Under the pieces are notes generated by a model. The model ran no database searches and was not told the origin of the DNA. It saw nothing but the letters and a program-made list of their open reading frames with translations. A DNA stretch of 64,000 nucleotides. Source: an uncultured Clostridia bacterium. GTDB taxonomy: Bacteria; Bacillota; Clostridia; Lachnospirales; Lachnospiraceae. The position numbers were made by a program, and so were the translations under genes. The stretch lies in the NCBI GenBank assembly GCA_948467395.1, contig CAOKDX010000008.1, positions 87,285-151,284 of the forward strand. The letters are read 5' to 3'. This document shows positions 36,562 to 46,381 of this stretch, piece by piece; the first letter of the stretch is position 1; each line of letters starts with the position of its first letter.

Positions 36562-36590
36562 ATTTTAGGAAAAAACAGATAAATTGTCAA
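36562..36590 (-). promoter_or_regulatory. metG promoter
   Basis: On minus, TTGACA (36590-36585), 17-base spacer, TAAAAT (36567-36562). A near-consensus vegetative promoter giving a leader of ~75 bases. Confidence 0.85.
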
Positions 36591-36638
36591 GGATAACTCA
36601 TTTGTAATTGTAGTACCTCCGGCATTCAAAGCCATCTG

Positions 36639-39002
36639 CTAACGGTTCAGGATGGGAAGTCCGTTATCTCCCCATACAACCTTGCGGATCCTTGCACTCC
36701 GGCACGGGTCGTATAGTGAATCTCCCCTGGCGCGGCCGCATTTGTTTTCGTAGCAGTCCCTGCCCCGGGAATGATAGACAAAGATATCATTTCCATTCTC
36801 ATCCTTAGTAAAGGAATTGTGTCCCGGTCCATATTCATCCACCAGATCCTCAGAGGTAAGCGCCGGGGTTTTCTGTTTGGTCCATGAACTGGGATTCATC
36901 AGGTCTGCTGTGGCGTCCGCATACAGATATCCTATACAGTACTCCGGCCCTGTGCCCGATGCGGAATAAGCGATGATGACCCTGCCGTCATGCTGCAGCA
37001 CAGATGGTCCCTCGTTTACAGCAAAGGTGGCACATTCCCAGTAATACTCCGGTCTGGTAAGGCACACCGGCTGTGTAATGGTCTTCCACGGCTCCTCTGG
37101 ATTAATCTGCGCCATATACAGATTGGACGCCGGTCCCTGCTGCGCCCAAATGACAAAATGTCTGCCGTTGCACTCAAAATATGTCATATCCAGTGAGAAA
37201 CGGCTAAAGGAGAAGGTATCCCCGGAAACAGCCTGGAATTTGCCCATCTCCGTCCAGGAATCATGATAGGGATCCTGTCCGCTGCACTGCAGTACACAGC
37301 AGTTGATCAGCCAGCGGTCCGTATTACTGCTGCTTCCGGCATAATACATATACCATTTTCCACCGATATAATGCATCTCCGGAGCCCATATAAACCGATG
37401 GGACTGGTTGCTGGCCGTAGGCTTCCAGATTACCTTTTCCTCGGCGTCTTTCAGACCCTCCAATGTCTCCGATCTTCTCAAAACGATCCTGTCATATCCG
37501 TTTACATCCTGTTCGCCATCCATTGGATAGGATGCCGTAAAGTAATAGTACTGCTTTCCATTCTCCCCGGTCCCTCTGGTTATATAGGGATCCGCCCGGT
37601 TCTCAATAAAGACGTCTGTCTCTGTTCCCTTTGCCTCTGCGTCCTGTACCCGGGTATCCGCATACAGCTTTGCAATCTCCCCATCGGTCTTAACCTTGTC
37701 ATACACTCTTACATCCCTGACAAATCCCATCCAGGTGGGATCATTATAGGAGGATTTTCCAATATACGCGGCGATATCATTTCCAAATTCACTGATCTTC
37801 TTATTTGTTTTGGCAGAACCAACTTTCTCGCCATTGAGATATCCAGTAATACTGTCCGGTGTGATCACAGTTACATAATGGTTCCAGCCCGCCTCTGTGA
37901 TCGGGCCATTTACCCCATTTGCATCCGGATTTACCGATGCGCTTATCCCCACTTCCGTACTCCAGGGCTCCGCTGTATTGCTGGAATTCGTAATGACCGA
38001 TTTCATCCGCCCATCCAGATTGCTGGGATTTAAGATCCAGTAGGAGACGGGAAGACTCTCCTTTGTCCCCACATACATGGCACTGGTGTTTTTCTTAAAG
38101 CTGTAATTCCTCAGCCAGATAGAAATCGTAAAAGTATCCTTTCCGGCAAATACCTTCTCGGGCAGCTTGATAAATCCATTTTTCTCCAGCAGGAGCGACT
38201 GGTTTTCCTGCATCGCCGGGCTGACTCCGGTCAGCTCCGCATCGTTCCCCCTGCCGGACTGGTCAAGCAGCCTCTTTCCGTCCGGACTGCAGGTCATATC
38301 GTAGTGAATGAGTTCCTCCTCTTTCACAGCCGGAACCGGATCCGGGGATGGAGATGCCGGATGCTGTCCTGCCGAAGCAGTAACCGAAGCGGTTCTGGTA
38401 GCAGTTCCCTCTGTCGTCTTTATCTTTGCCTGTACTGTGGCCGTTCCCTGCTTCTCCGCCTTAACAGAAACGGATTTCTTCGACTGGCCGGACAGAGATA
38501 CGACATCGCCGCCTGCCGTCACGGTCCAGTTCACACTGCTGATCTTCAGGCCAGTGGTATTCTGAATGCTGATCTGTCCCGATTCACCAGTTTTCAGGGC
38601 AAGGCTTGTTTTATCGAGCTTTAATGTACTTTTGGTAACCGGCTTCGTGACAGATATCTTTACTGTCCTGTTATATGTCTTGGAACCGGCTTTTATTTTC
38701 GCTTTCACAGTGGCAGCTCCCTTTTTCTTTCCTTTGATGGTGACACCTGATTTGTTCTTTTTGGTGAGTCCGATCACAGACTTCCCTTTTGATATGGTCC
38801 ATTTTACACTTTTGATCCTCTTCCCCGATGAATTCTTAATCTTCACTCTCCTGCTCTTCTTCACCTTCACCTGTAATGAAGTTTTACTGAGAGTCACTCC
38901 CTTTTTCTTCTTTGCTGCCTGGGCAGCCGGTGCAGAGAAAGGAATTACGATCATGGCAGCCGCCAGCAGCATGGACAGCGGCTTTTTCCATTGCATTCTC
39001 AT
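36639..39002 (-). CDS. secreted GH43-family glycosidase with Ig-like and LamG modules
   Basis: A 787-residue exported enzyme. Signal peptide (1-29, ...AAQA), two Big-type Ig-like repeats rich in Lys (~33-120 and ~124-212), a Pro/Ser linker, a LamG/concanavalin-like domain (~230-445) and a C-terminal five-bladed GH43 domain (~455-787). GH43 signatures: ENRADPYITRG (catalytic Asp), FIWAPEMHYIGGKWYMYYA and ECATFAVNEGPSVL (likely acid Glu). This architecture suits an alpha-L-arabinofuranosidase or xylosidase acting on plant polysaccharide. No wall-anchoring motif is seen; the Lys-rich repeats may bind the wall. It diverges from an AraC regulator, its likely controller. Confidence 0.9.
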   Translation of the reverse strand: MRMQWKKPLSMLLAAAMIVIPFSAPAAQAAKKKKGVTLSKTSLQVKVKKSRRVKIKNSSGKRIKSVKWTISKGKSVIGLTKKNKSGVTIKGKKKGAATVKAKIKAGSKTYNRTVKISVTKPVTKSTLKLDKTSLALKTGESGQISIQNTTGLKISSVNWTVTAGGDVVSLSGQSKKSVSVKAEKQGTATVQAKIKTTEGTATRTASVTASAGQHPASPSPDPVPAVKEEELIHYDMTCSPDGKRLLDQSGRGNDAELTGVSPAMQENQSLLLEKNGFIKLPEKVFAGKDTFTISIWLRNYSFKKNTSAMYVGTKESLPVSYWILNPSNLDGRMKSVITNSSNTAEPWSTEVGISASVNPDANGVNGPITEAGWNHYVTVITPDSITGYLNGEKVGSAKTNKKISEFGNDIAAYIGKSSYNDPTWMGFVRDVRVYDKVKTDGEIAKLYADTRVQDAEAKGTETDVFIENRADPYITRGTGENGKQYYYFTASYPMDGEQDVNGYDRIVLRRSETLEGLKDAEEKVIWKPTASNQSHRFIWAPEMHYIGGKWYMYYAGSSSNTDRWLINCCVLQCSGQDPYHDSWTEMGKFQAVSGDTFSFSRFSLDMTYFECNGRHFVIWAQQGPASNLYMAQINPEEPWKTITQPVCLTRPEYYWECATFAVNEGPSVLQHDGRVIIAYSASGTGPEYCIGYLYADATADLMNPSSWTKQKTPALTSEDLVDEYGPGHNSFTKDENGNDIFVYHSRGRDCYENKCGRARGDSLYDPCRSARIRKVVWGDNGLPILNR

Positions 39003-39158
39003 AACAGATTCCTCCTTAATTTTTATATATTTGAATAACTACATTATAAGTGGGGGGAAATGGGAAGTCTATGATATGTACTGCCATAAACTTGTATTTT
39101 TCTGCTTTTTATGGTAAGCTGTTTTTATAAGCATACATTATTTCAGGGATGTGAAAAG

Positions 39159-39944
39159 ATGATTAAAGTAGTTGATATGGGGTATCAGTTTGTGAATGTT
39201 GGCGGTTTTGAGGCAGATCGTCCGGAGGGATCCGGGGATTACCTCTTTCTTTATCTGCGCTGTCCGACAGAAGTGTGCCTTGAGGGAGAATACAAATGGC
39301 ATCCCGCCGGGACTTATGTTATATTCGAAAAAGGGGCACCCCAGATTTACCGGAAACGGGACGCCCACTTTATCAACGACTGGATTCATTTTGATTTTGA
39401 CTGCTATGACGAATATTTTGAAAAGCTGGGTGTCCCGCTGAACACCCCGCTTACCCTGCAGAACAATGCGGAAATTATAGAAATGACGTCCTCTCTTCTC
39501 ATTGAATACTTCAGCAGCAGTACAGATCATGAGACGGTAATGGCAGAAAAAGCAGACGAGCTCTTCTGCAAATTCGCCGAGCTGTATCATTTTTCCAATA
39601 ACTACAGCACAAAGATGAATAACTACCGGGCCGCCTTCACCGACCTGCGCCACAAGATCCTGAACCGCCAGTACTGCCCCGATAATCTGGACGAAACGGC
39701 GCGGCGGATGAATCTGAGCGTATCCTACTTTCAACATCTCTACAAGGGTTTTTTTGGAAATTCCATCCACAAGGACATTATTCGTGCCCGTATCGAACAG
39801 GCTGCCCAGCTTCTAAAAAACACGGACCGCTCCATAAGCGAAATTGCCAGGCTGTGCGGATATGACAATGTGGAGCATTTTTCCCGCAGCTTTAAGAAAT
39901 ACAAGGGATCATCACCCCGAAATTACCGGAAAGAAGAGGCTTGA
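39159..39944 (+). CDS. AraC-family transcriptional regulator
   Basis: A 261-residue protein with an N-terminal cupin-like ligand-binding region and a C-terminal double HTH (~160-258: LDETARRMNLSVSYFQHLYKGFFGNS and ISEIARLCGYDNVEHFSRSFKKYKGSSPRNYR). The start at 39159 has AGGGATG upstream; a frame from 39111 adds an implausible extension. It diverges from the GH43 gene by ~155 bases, so it probably senses a plant-derived sugar and activates that enzyme. Confidence 0.9.
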   Translation: MIKVVDMGYQFVNVGGFEADRPEGSGDYLFLYLRCPTEVCLEGEYKWHPAGTYVIFEKGAPQIYRKRDAHFINDWIHFDFDCYDEYFEKLGVPLNTPLTLQNNAEIIEMTSSLLIEYFSSSTDHETVMAEKADELFCKFAELYHFSNNYSTKMNNYRAAFTDLRHKILNRQYCPDNLDETARRMNLSVSYFQHLYKGFFGNSIHKDIIRARIEQAAQLLKNTDRSISEIARLCGYDNVEHFSRSFKKYKGSSPRNYRKEEA

Positions 39945-39957
39945 TCCCCTGTACTGG

Positions 39958-40503
39958 TCAGAGCAGACTATTCCAGAAATCCTCCTGAAAAACCGGAGCA
40001 GGGTTCGTCCCCTTTTCCACTCCCTCCATGATCTCCTGGACCAGACGGTACTGCCCTCTGTCTGCGAACCGGATAAACCACTGGCAAATGCCGGAAAGGG
40101 CTTCAATACAGCGGATGCCGTCTACATCATAGACAATTATGCACAACTCTTCCCGCTCTGCTTTCTCCACTTCTTCTGCCTCTTTTTCCAGCTCTCTTTC
40201 GCGCTCCGCTGCCTCTCTCATTTCCTCCTGGACAGCATCCACGCTTCTGATAAGCTTTGTCCACTCGCGCTCTGTAAAGGAATTCGCCCCCAGCTGGTAA
40301 CTCGGTTCCGATGTCCCGCCAGCTTTGATGCGTTTCTCCAACTCCTCCCGCTTTCTCTGCACCAGATCAGAGAATACATTCTGTGCGCTCATAGGCGCTT
40401 CCTGTTTCTGCCTTTCCTTTTTCCCACTATCCGGATGCGGATACAGATATTCCTTACGACCCATGCAGGGATCAAAATCCCTCATCGCTCCTGCTGCACT
40501 CAT
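39958..40503 (-). CDS. hypothetical coiled-coil-rich protein
   Basis: A 181-residue cytosolic protein. Residues ~80-125 are strongly charged and helical (EEMREAAERERELEKEAEEVEKAEREE), likely a coiled coil; the segment SYQLGANSFTEREWTKLIRSVD precedes it. The C-terminal 50 residues are more globular. I do not recognise a named domain. It is convergent with the AraC gene (13-base gap) and has no strong neighbours of its own. Codon use and an acceptable start support a real gene. Confidence 0.65.
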   Translation of the reverse strand: MSAAGAMRDFDPCMGRKEYLYPHPDSGKKERQKQEAPMSAQNVFSDLVQRKREELEKRIKAGGTSEPSYQLGANSFTEREWTKLIRSVDAVQEEMREAAERERELEKEAEEVEKAEREELCIIVYDVDGIRCIEALSGICQWFIRFADRGQYRLVQEIMEGVEKGTNPAPVFQEDFWNSLL

Positions 40504-40653
40504 AAGCTCTCCTCCAAACTCTCTTAGTTGATATATATTTCGTCAGCTTATGTCCAGGAGCTTAGCTCAAGGATATCAATTATTCCATTGCGGCCATTCA
40601 TATTTTTCTGTATACTTTATATAACTAAGTTACTATAGAGAGGATGATTATTT

Positions 40654-41538
40654 ATGTGGATCACTGCCGCCCTGTTCTCCTCGTTTTTCGCCGGCATTAC
40701 TGCCATACTGGCAAAATGTGGAATAAAGAAAACCGATTCGGATATTGCCACAGCGCAGCGTACCATTGTTGTGCTTTTTTTTGCCTGGGCTATGGCGTCA
40801 GCCGCGGGATCAATAGATTCCATTACAACTATAAGCCCCCGCTCACTTATCTTCCTGATCCTGTCCGGCCTTGCCACAGGCGCTTCCTGGCTCTGCTATT
40901 TTAAAGCATTATCCGCAGGCGATATCAACAAGGTCGCAGCCATCGACAGATCCAGCACCGTAATCGTCGTGCTGTCTTCCATGGTTCTCTTTCGTGAAAC
41001 TGGTCATCTGGCAGTCCGTCTTACCGGCGCCGCCATTCTCGCCGCCGGAATCTATCTGATGATAGAAATCCGGCCAGGCACAAAGCCTTCCGGAAACAGG
41101 CGCTGGATTCTTTTTGCCATCCTGTCTGCCCTCTTTGCCGCCCTGACATCCATTCTGGCCAGAATCGGCATAACCGGAATCGAGTCCAGTCTCGCCACAG
41201 CAGTCCGGACATGCGTCGTACTACTTATGGCGTGGCTGGTCGTCCTTCTAAAAAAGGGCTGGAAAGAGACAAAGCAGGAACTGGGGCGGCAGAACAAAAA
41301 GGAACTCCTCTTCATCCTCCTGTCCGGCATTACTACCGGCGCCTCCTGGCTCTTCTACTTTTATGCCATACAGAACGGCATTGTAAGCATTGTCGTCCCC
41401 ATTGATAAGCTGAGTGTTATCGTGACAATTATTTTCTCCTATATCCTGTTCGGGGAAAAGCTGAGCGCCAAAGCACTGACCGGGCTGATGATGATGGTAC
41501 TCGGTACGCTGGTGATGATACAGGCCGACTTTATGTAA
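40654..41538 (+). CDS. EamA-family (DMT superfamily) transporter
   Basis: A 294-residue membrane protein with ten predicted TM helices in two homologous EamA halves (~2-137 and ~150-290). Both contain the paired sequence LSGxxTGASWLxYFxA (LILSGLATGASWLCYFKAL and LLSGITTGASWLFYFYAI). This subgroup includes uncharacterised metabolite exporters/importers of the cytoplasmic membrane. AGAGGATG precedes the ATG. It is convergent with the next gene, 3 bases apart. Confidence 0.9.
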   Translation: MWITAALFSSFFAGITAILAKCGIKKTDSDIATAQRTIVVLFFAWAMASAAGSIDSITTISPRSLIFLILSGLATGASWLCYFKALSAGDINKVAAIDRSSTVIVVLSSMVLFRETGHLAVRLTGAAILAAGIYLMIEIRPGTKPSGNRRWILFAILSALFAALTSILARIGITGIESSLATAVRTCVVLLMAWLVVLLKKGWKETKQELGRQNKKELLFILLSGITTGASWLFYFYAIQNGIVSIVVPIDKLSVIVTIIFSYILFGEKLSAKALTGLMMMVLGTLVMIQADFM

Positions 41539-41541
41539 CCG

Positions 41542-42225
41542 CTATCTGGCAGGCATCTGAAAATCTACAAGAGCTTTATTCAGATAGTCATTAAAAGGTT
41601 TCATAATCCGGAAAAGTTCTGCTGCCCTGGCCACAAAAGCCCCGGCATCCCCAAGCTCTCCATCCTGTATCGTATACTCCAGATACCAGCTCTTATATTT
41701 CAGATATTCTGCGTGTGGATGCTCTTTCTCATAACCCGCAGGAATCCTCTTCAATGCCTTTCCCTTTACAGTAAAATATTTTTCAAATTCCGGCTCATGA
41801 ATCATCCGCTCCCATTCATTCCCATTCCGGACAATATAATCGCGTATCATTGTTGTCGCCTCCCTGAACATATCGGCAAACAGGCCGCCTCCTAAAAAAG
41901 ATTGTCCACCGGGCTTTATCATAAGATAGTATCCCACAGGAACAGGAAGTTTGCCCCTGGAAGAAATATGAGCCCGGAATGCAGGGTTATAAGGAGATTT
42001 ATCATGACTGAAACGGGTATCCCTTACAATCTTAAAAGTAAGGTCTTTCGGATTATTTTGTAATATGCTGCTGTCAAACTTTCCGATTTCCAGTATCAAT
42101 GCCTGCAGGAGCTCCAGAAATTCAGTATTTGCCCTTTTGTAATCCTCCTTATTTGCATGATACCATTCCCGATTATTGTTTTCGCTCAATGCCGACAGGT
42201 AATCCAAAATGATCTGTGTATTCAA
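41542..42225 (-). CDS. DUF2461 family protein
   Basis: A 227-residue protein matching DUF2461: NNNREWYHANKEDYKRA near the start, the FKIVRDTRFSHDKSPYNPAFRAHIS motif (~65-90) and GYYLMIKPGGQSFLGGGLF. Function unknown. The TTG start at 42225 is supported by AAGGAGG 8 bases upstream. It follows the sigma-factor gene by 14 bases in the same direction and may share its transcript. Confidence 0.9.
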   Translation of the reverse strand: MNTQIILDYLSALSENNNREWYHANKEDYKRANTEFLELLQALILEIGKFDSSILQNNPKDLTFKIVRDTRFSHDKSPYNPAFRAHISSRGKLPVPVGYYLMIKPGGQSFLGGGLFADMFREATTMIRDYIVRNGNEWERMIHEPEFEKYFTVKGKALKRIPAGYEKEHPHAEYLKYKSWYLEYTIQDGELGDAGAFVARAAELFRIMKPFNDYLNKALVDFQMPAR

Positions 42226-42239
42226 ATCTATTCCCTCCT

Positions 42240-43091
42240 TTACGAATTCTTGATTATGGAAAACTGAGTGGAATCCAAAAATTCCTGTATCATCTGTTTT
42301 GTTCGTCCGGGAGCCCTATAGGGCTTACAAAACGAGAAATCCTGTGACAGGTCGTCTATCTCCTCCATGGCACTTTTCACATCCAGTATAGTCTTGATAG
42401 GAATTTCCGCCGCGGTCATATAATCCAGCTGTTGTGGATGTAACCGGCGGCTCTGTATTGCATAATTTACCCGCTCCTTACACCGGCACCTGCCGCTGCC
42501 ATATTCCCCGCAATAATGTGAAAGAAAATCCGCCATTTTTCTGCGTATTCGCGAAAGCCGCTGACGATAAGCCTCCGGGGTCATATCGAGAATATCCCCC
42601 GCCATCCTGCTGTCAATTTGAAACATCGTTCCCAATATAAAGATGCATCTGCTCTCAGTATCGAGGCATTGCAGCATCACGTTCGTACAGGACATTTTCA
42701 GTTCCTCTGCCAGAATATCCTTTTCCACATTCTGCGTCAGATCCGGCACATCCTGAATTTTTCCGTTTTCTATATCATCTCCATAAAACTCGAAACTCAA
42801 CGGATACTGAGCAAACATATGCTTCTTGTAATTTTTCAGATGATTAACGGCGATACGGAACACCCATGTGGTAAAGGCGCTTTCCCCCCGGAAGGAGGAT
42901 AGGTGCGTAATCATCTTCAGCAGGATATCCTGCGTAGCATCCTCCGCATCGGCAAATGTGCCGAGCATCCGCAGGGACAGATTAAACACCATGTCCTGCA
43001 CGTCTGTGACAAGTGCTTCAAGGGCTTTTTTATCCCCCGATGTGGCTTTGTCCACCAAAGCCTGTACTTCTTCCTTCGTTTTATTATCCAT
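42240..43091 (-). CDS. sigma-70 family (ECF-like) RNA polymerase sigma factor
   Basis: A 283-residue protein. Region 2 (~22-90: ALVTDVQDMVFNLSLRMLGTFADAEDATQDILLKM, FTTWVFRIAVNHLKNYKK) and region 4 (~135-190: RCIFILGTMFQIDSRMAGDILDMTPEAYRQRLSRIRRKM) are clear. A C-terminal extension of ~90 residues contains a cysteine cluster (HYCGEYGSGRCRCKERV), which may bind metal or act as a built-in regulator. No anti-sigma gene is adjacent. The ATG at 43091 has AAGGAGG upstream. Confidence 0.9.
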   Translation of the reverse strand: MDNKTKEEVQALVDKATSGDKKALEALVTDVQDMVFNLSLRMLGTFADAEDATQDILLKMITHLSSFRGESAFTTWVFRIAVNHLKNYKKHMFAQYPLSFEFYGDDIENGKIQDVPDLTQNVEKDILAEELKMSCTNVMLQCLDTESRCIFILGTMFQIDSRMAGDILDMTPEAYRQRLSRIRRKMADFLSHYCGEYGSGRCRCKERVNYAIQSRRLHPQQLDYMTAAEIPIKTILDVKSAMEEIDDLSQDFSFCKPYRAPGRTKQMIQEFLDSTQFSIIKNS

Positions 43092-43160
43092 AGAATTGTA
43101 CCTCCTTACTTTATTAGACAACCCGCCCCTGTCTCTGTGACAAAAAAATTATCCAATTCA

Positions 43161-43202
43161 GCGGCGCCCATTGGATCCCTCCATGGTTCCAATGGGCGCC
43201 GC
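43161..43202 (-). terminator. strong hairpin after the beta-galactosidase gene
   Basis: A ~15-bp GC-rich stem (GCGGCGCCCATTGGA with its complement) around a short loop, 40 bases past the GH42 stop. On minus the T run (TTTTTTT) comes ~15 bases later, so termination may be imperfect and allow some read-through into the sigma-factor gene. Confidence 0.65.
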
Positions 43203-43242
43203 TTATCTGACAACACAGAATCTCACTATAAATTCTTCCCCT

Positions 43243-45300
43243 CTACCCCATTATCTCATACACTCTTGTCCCATATCCTTCCAGCATCTGCTCCCCATTC
43301 TCCACATTGCCGGTATAGACATTGCGGAATTTCTTATGAAGCATTACCATCTGTTCCTCACCGGAAAAATTCAGCACAAAGAGAAATCTACGGAACTCAC
43401 CGTCACCGGCTTCCTCGCCTCTCCGCATAGCCATCTCGATATCCTCCGGCGCTGAGATCAGCCCGCTGTAGGGCTCAGCCACTCCCAGTTTTTCAAGAAA
43501 TACCCGGGCTGTATCGGCAGTAAACACCGAACCAAAATAATAAGTCTCGCCTTTGCCGATACGGTTATGGACAAGTGCGCCGGCACCCCGGTAATAACCC
43601 TCCTCATATTCCGCCACGATTTCTGCCTCGTCAGCCGCCGCCAGCTGATCGTTAAAGAGAGTTGTCCGCAGGCAAATATCCCCCCACACCGCTGTGACCG
43701 CCTCAACATCCGGTGCCACTGCGGTATATTCCGGGATATCCACACCGGTAAGGCCCCTCACCAGACCCGGCAGCGGTTCTGTCACGCATCTGCCGTTGAT
43801 ATCCTTATACGCCGTCCGGCAGCCAAACACAAGAGTGCCGCCCTGTTCTGCATAGTGGCGCAGAATATCGGCCTGCTCCTGGGTCAGGATCGCCAGATGA
43901 GGACAGAAAACTACTTTATACTTGTCCAGATCCCCTTCACCACAATGGTCTATGTACACATAATCGAATGGCGTATGGGTGTGCTGACATGCCTGAAACA
44001 GCCCCCATATGCTGGCCTGCTCCAGATCTTTCTGCCACACATCGGCCTGTCCATTCCAAATATTATCATAGTCCCGCACAACCGCTACCCGAGCCTCATA
44101 GCTGCTGCCCGCAATTCCTTCCATTTTTTCCAGCTTTTGTGAAATATCCCTGACCTCTGCCAGCCGACGGTTGTCCCGGCCGGAGTAATCCAGAATCCCA
44201 TGCCAGTACATCTCTGTTCCCATAGTCGCAGTACGCCACCGGAAATAGCTGACAAAGTCAGCGCCATGGGCGATACTCTGCATCGTCCACAGCGTGATCT
44301 GACCCGGTTTCGGCACCGGAGCCATCATCTCCATACTTCCATTGGCCCCTGACTGCTGTTCCATTACACCGAAATGCGGCGAGATGGAGCGAACCTCCGA
44401 AAGATGCCTGCTCCAGTTGCGATCCTTTGTCGGATCATCCTTATGGTACAGGGCAGGGCAATAGGAAAAATTAGGATAGGAATCATACATCATAAGATCC
44501 AGGCTCTCTTCCGTCAACCGGTGGGAATCCAGATTTCCAAAAATACCATTTGTAGTGATAAAATCCCCCTTCTTCACATAACGGCGCAGAATATCACTCT
44601 GCATCCTGGCGAACCGGCACACGCTGTCAGATATAAACCGGTAGAAATCCAGTTTGCGATGCGGATTCACCCGGCCTGTCGGCGTGGCGCGGGGCACATC
44701 CACCTCCTCCCATGCCGTATAGGTCTGATTCCAGAAAACCGTTCCCCAGGCAGCATTCAGAGCCTCCAGCGTTTTATATTTCCGTTTCAGAAAATCCCGA
44801 AATGCGGCGGTATCACTCTCCGAATAAAACTCTGCCGTCTCACAGTTAAATTCATTATCAATCTGCCAGCCAACGATGCATGGACGGCTGGCGTAATGCG
44901 CTGCTATCCTTCCCACGATCCGCCGGCACAACTCCTGGTATTTGGGAGAATTATAATTGTAGTGCCGCCGAAATCCATGCTGATACACGACACCCTCCAT
45001 CGTGGCGTTCAGCACCTCCGGATATTTCTTTGTGAGCCATGCCGGCGGCGTAGCAGTCGGGGTACAAAAAACCACCTGCATTCCTGTTCTCTCCGCCGCA
45101 TCCAGAAACCGGTCGAAAAAGGAATAATCAAATACCCCCTCCCTGGGTTCAATGAGGTTCCAGGCAAATTCCGCAATACGGATCGTCTCAATTCCATTTG
45201 CCAGCATGCGCTGCAGATCATTTTCCCATTCAGCCTCCTGCCAGTGCTCCGGATAATAGCACACGCCAAGAGATACTCTGTCACTTCCTATCAGATTCAT
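43243..45300 (-). CDS. beta-galactosidase, GH42
   Basis: A 685-residue glycosidase. TIM barrel start GVCYYPEHW, acid/base Glu in GWQIDNEFN (~142-150), nucleophile Glu in GVMEQQSG (~308-315), then the GH42 trimerisation and C-terminal beta domains. No signal peptide, so it works on imported galactosides or oligosaccharides in the cytoplasm. The ATG at 45300 follows GGAGGTAATT; a codon four upstream overlaps it. It stands alone; no transporter is adjacent. Confidence 0.94.
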   Translation of the reverse strand: MNLIGSDRVSLGVCYYPEHWQEAEWENDLQRMLANGIETIRIAEFAWNLIEPREGVFDYSFFDRFLDAAERTGMQVVFCTPTATPPAWLTKKYPEVLNATMEGVVYQHGFRRHYNYNSPKYQELCRRIVGRIAAHYASRPCIVGWQIDNEFNCETAEFYSESDTAAFRDFLKRKYKTLEALNAAWGTVFWNQTYTAWEEVDVPRATPTGRVNPHRKLDFYRFISDSVCRFARMQSDILRRYVKKGDFITTNGIFGNLDSHRLTEESLDLMMYDSYPNFSYCPALYHKDDPTKDRNWSRHLSEVRSISPHFGVMEQQSGANGSMEMMAPVPKPGQITLWTMQSIAHGADFVSYFRWRTATMGTEMYWHGILDYSGRDNRRLAEVRDISQKLEKMEGIAGSSYEARVAVVRDYDNIWNGQADVWQKDLEQASIWGLFQACQHTHTPFDYVYIDHCGEGDLDKYKVVFCPHLAILTQEQADILRHYAEQGGTLVFGCRTAYKDINGRCVTEPLPGLVRGLTGVDIPEYTAVAPDVEAVTAVWGDICLRTTLFNDQLAAADEAEIVAEYEEGYYRGAGALVHNRIGKGETYYFGSVFTADTARVFLEKLGVAEPYSGLISAPEDIEMAMRRGEEAGDGEFRRFLFVLNFSGEEQMVMLHKKFRNVYTGNVENGEQMLEGYGTRVYEIMG

Positions 45301-45511
45301 AATTACCTCCATTCACACACGACGTATTTGGCTTCCGCGGACCTGCCCGTGCCCGCACAGATTCGCCGGACTTTTTTTCCACTATCTCTCCGCCCCTATT
45401 TATGCTATAATTCTATTGCAAATAAAATCGAATGTCAACAGCCTGGCGGCAGCCGCTGCAATTGTCAGTCCATGCGGCGGCAGCCCTGATTTTTTGAAAC
45501 GGAGGTTTATT

Positions 45512-46375
45512 ATGTTATTGATTGGATCCCATGTAGGTATGAACGGTAAAGATATGCTGCTCAATTCAGTGAAAGAAGCCCTGTCCTATGGCGCCAATAC
45601 ATTTATGGTATACACCGGGGCACCCCAGAATACGCGCCGAAAAGAAATAGACCAGTTAAATATCCCGGCCGCCCGGGCACTGATGAAGGAAAACAACATG
45701 CATAACTTCATCGTCCATGCCCCCTATATTATCAATCTTGCCAATTCCATAAAACTGGAAACCTATGAGCTCGCCGTGGAATTTCTAAAAACAGAGATCC
45801 AGCGGACTGCTGCCATGGGAGCGGAGATTCTGGTTCTCCATCCGGGGGCTCATGTAGGGGCCGGCGTGGAGGCGGGTACTGCCCAGATCATCCGGGGGCT
45901 GAACGAGGTTCTGACCGCTGATACGCCAGTATGTCTGGCTCTCGAGACAATGGCGGGCAAGGGCAGCGAGATTGGCCGCACCTTCGAGGAATTAAAGGCC
46001 ATCTATAACGGCTGCAGCCATCCCGAAAAGCTCCGGGTCTGCTTTGACACCTGCCATGTCAGCGATGCCGGTTATGATATCATGAACCATTATAATGAAG
46101 TAATGGAACAATTTGATCGGGTTCTCGGACTGGATCAGATCGCCGCTTTCCATATAAATGACAGTAAAAATGAAAAAGGCGCCCACAAGGACCGCCATGA
46201 AAATCTAGGAAAGGGCTTTATCGGAACAGAGGCCCTGATGCAGGTGATCCGGGATCCCCGTTTCGAAGAAGTGCCAAAAATACTTGAAACTCCTTATTAT
46301 AAAGATCCGGAGGATAAGAAAAAATCCTATCCTCCGTACAAAGAGGAGATTGAACTGATCCGGGCACTCCTCTGA
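45512..46375 (+). CDS. nfo: endonuclease IV (apurinic/apyrimidinic endonuclease)
   Basis: A 287-residue AP endonuclease of the xylose-isomerase-like fold. Zinc-ligand motifs are visible: [50 protein letters not shown] and [10 protein letters not shown]. It cuts DNA at abasic sites for base-excision repair. GGAGG precedes the ATG at 45512. It ends 6 bases before the convergent GerA-family gene with no terminator between. Confidence 0.95.
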   Translation: MLLIGSHVGMNGKDMLLNSVKEALSYGANTFMVYTGAPQNTRRKEIDQLNIPAARALMKENNMHNFIVHAPYIINLANSIKLETYELAVEFLKTEIQRTAAMGAEILVLHPGAHVGAGVEAGTAQIIRGLNEVLTADTPVCLALETMAGKGSEIGRTFEELKAIYNGCSHPEKLRVCFDTCHVSDAGYDIMNHYNEVMEQFDRVLGLDQIAAFHINDSKNEKGAHKDRHENLGKGFIGTEALMQVIRDPRFEEVPKILETPYYKDPEDKKKSYPPYKEEIELIRALL

Positions 46376-46381
46376 TACCTG

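Noticed and set aside
43155-43210. Large GC hairpin as a possible insertion-sequence end
   Set aside because: No second copy, target duplication or transposase; its position after the GH42 stop fits a terminator.
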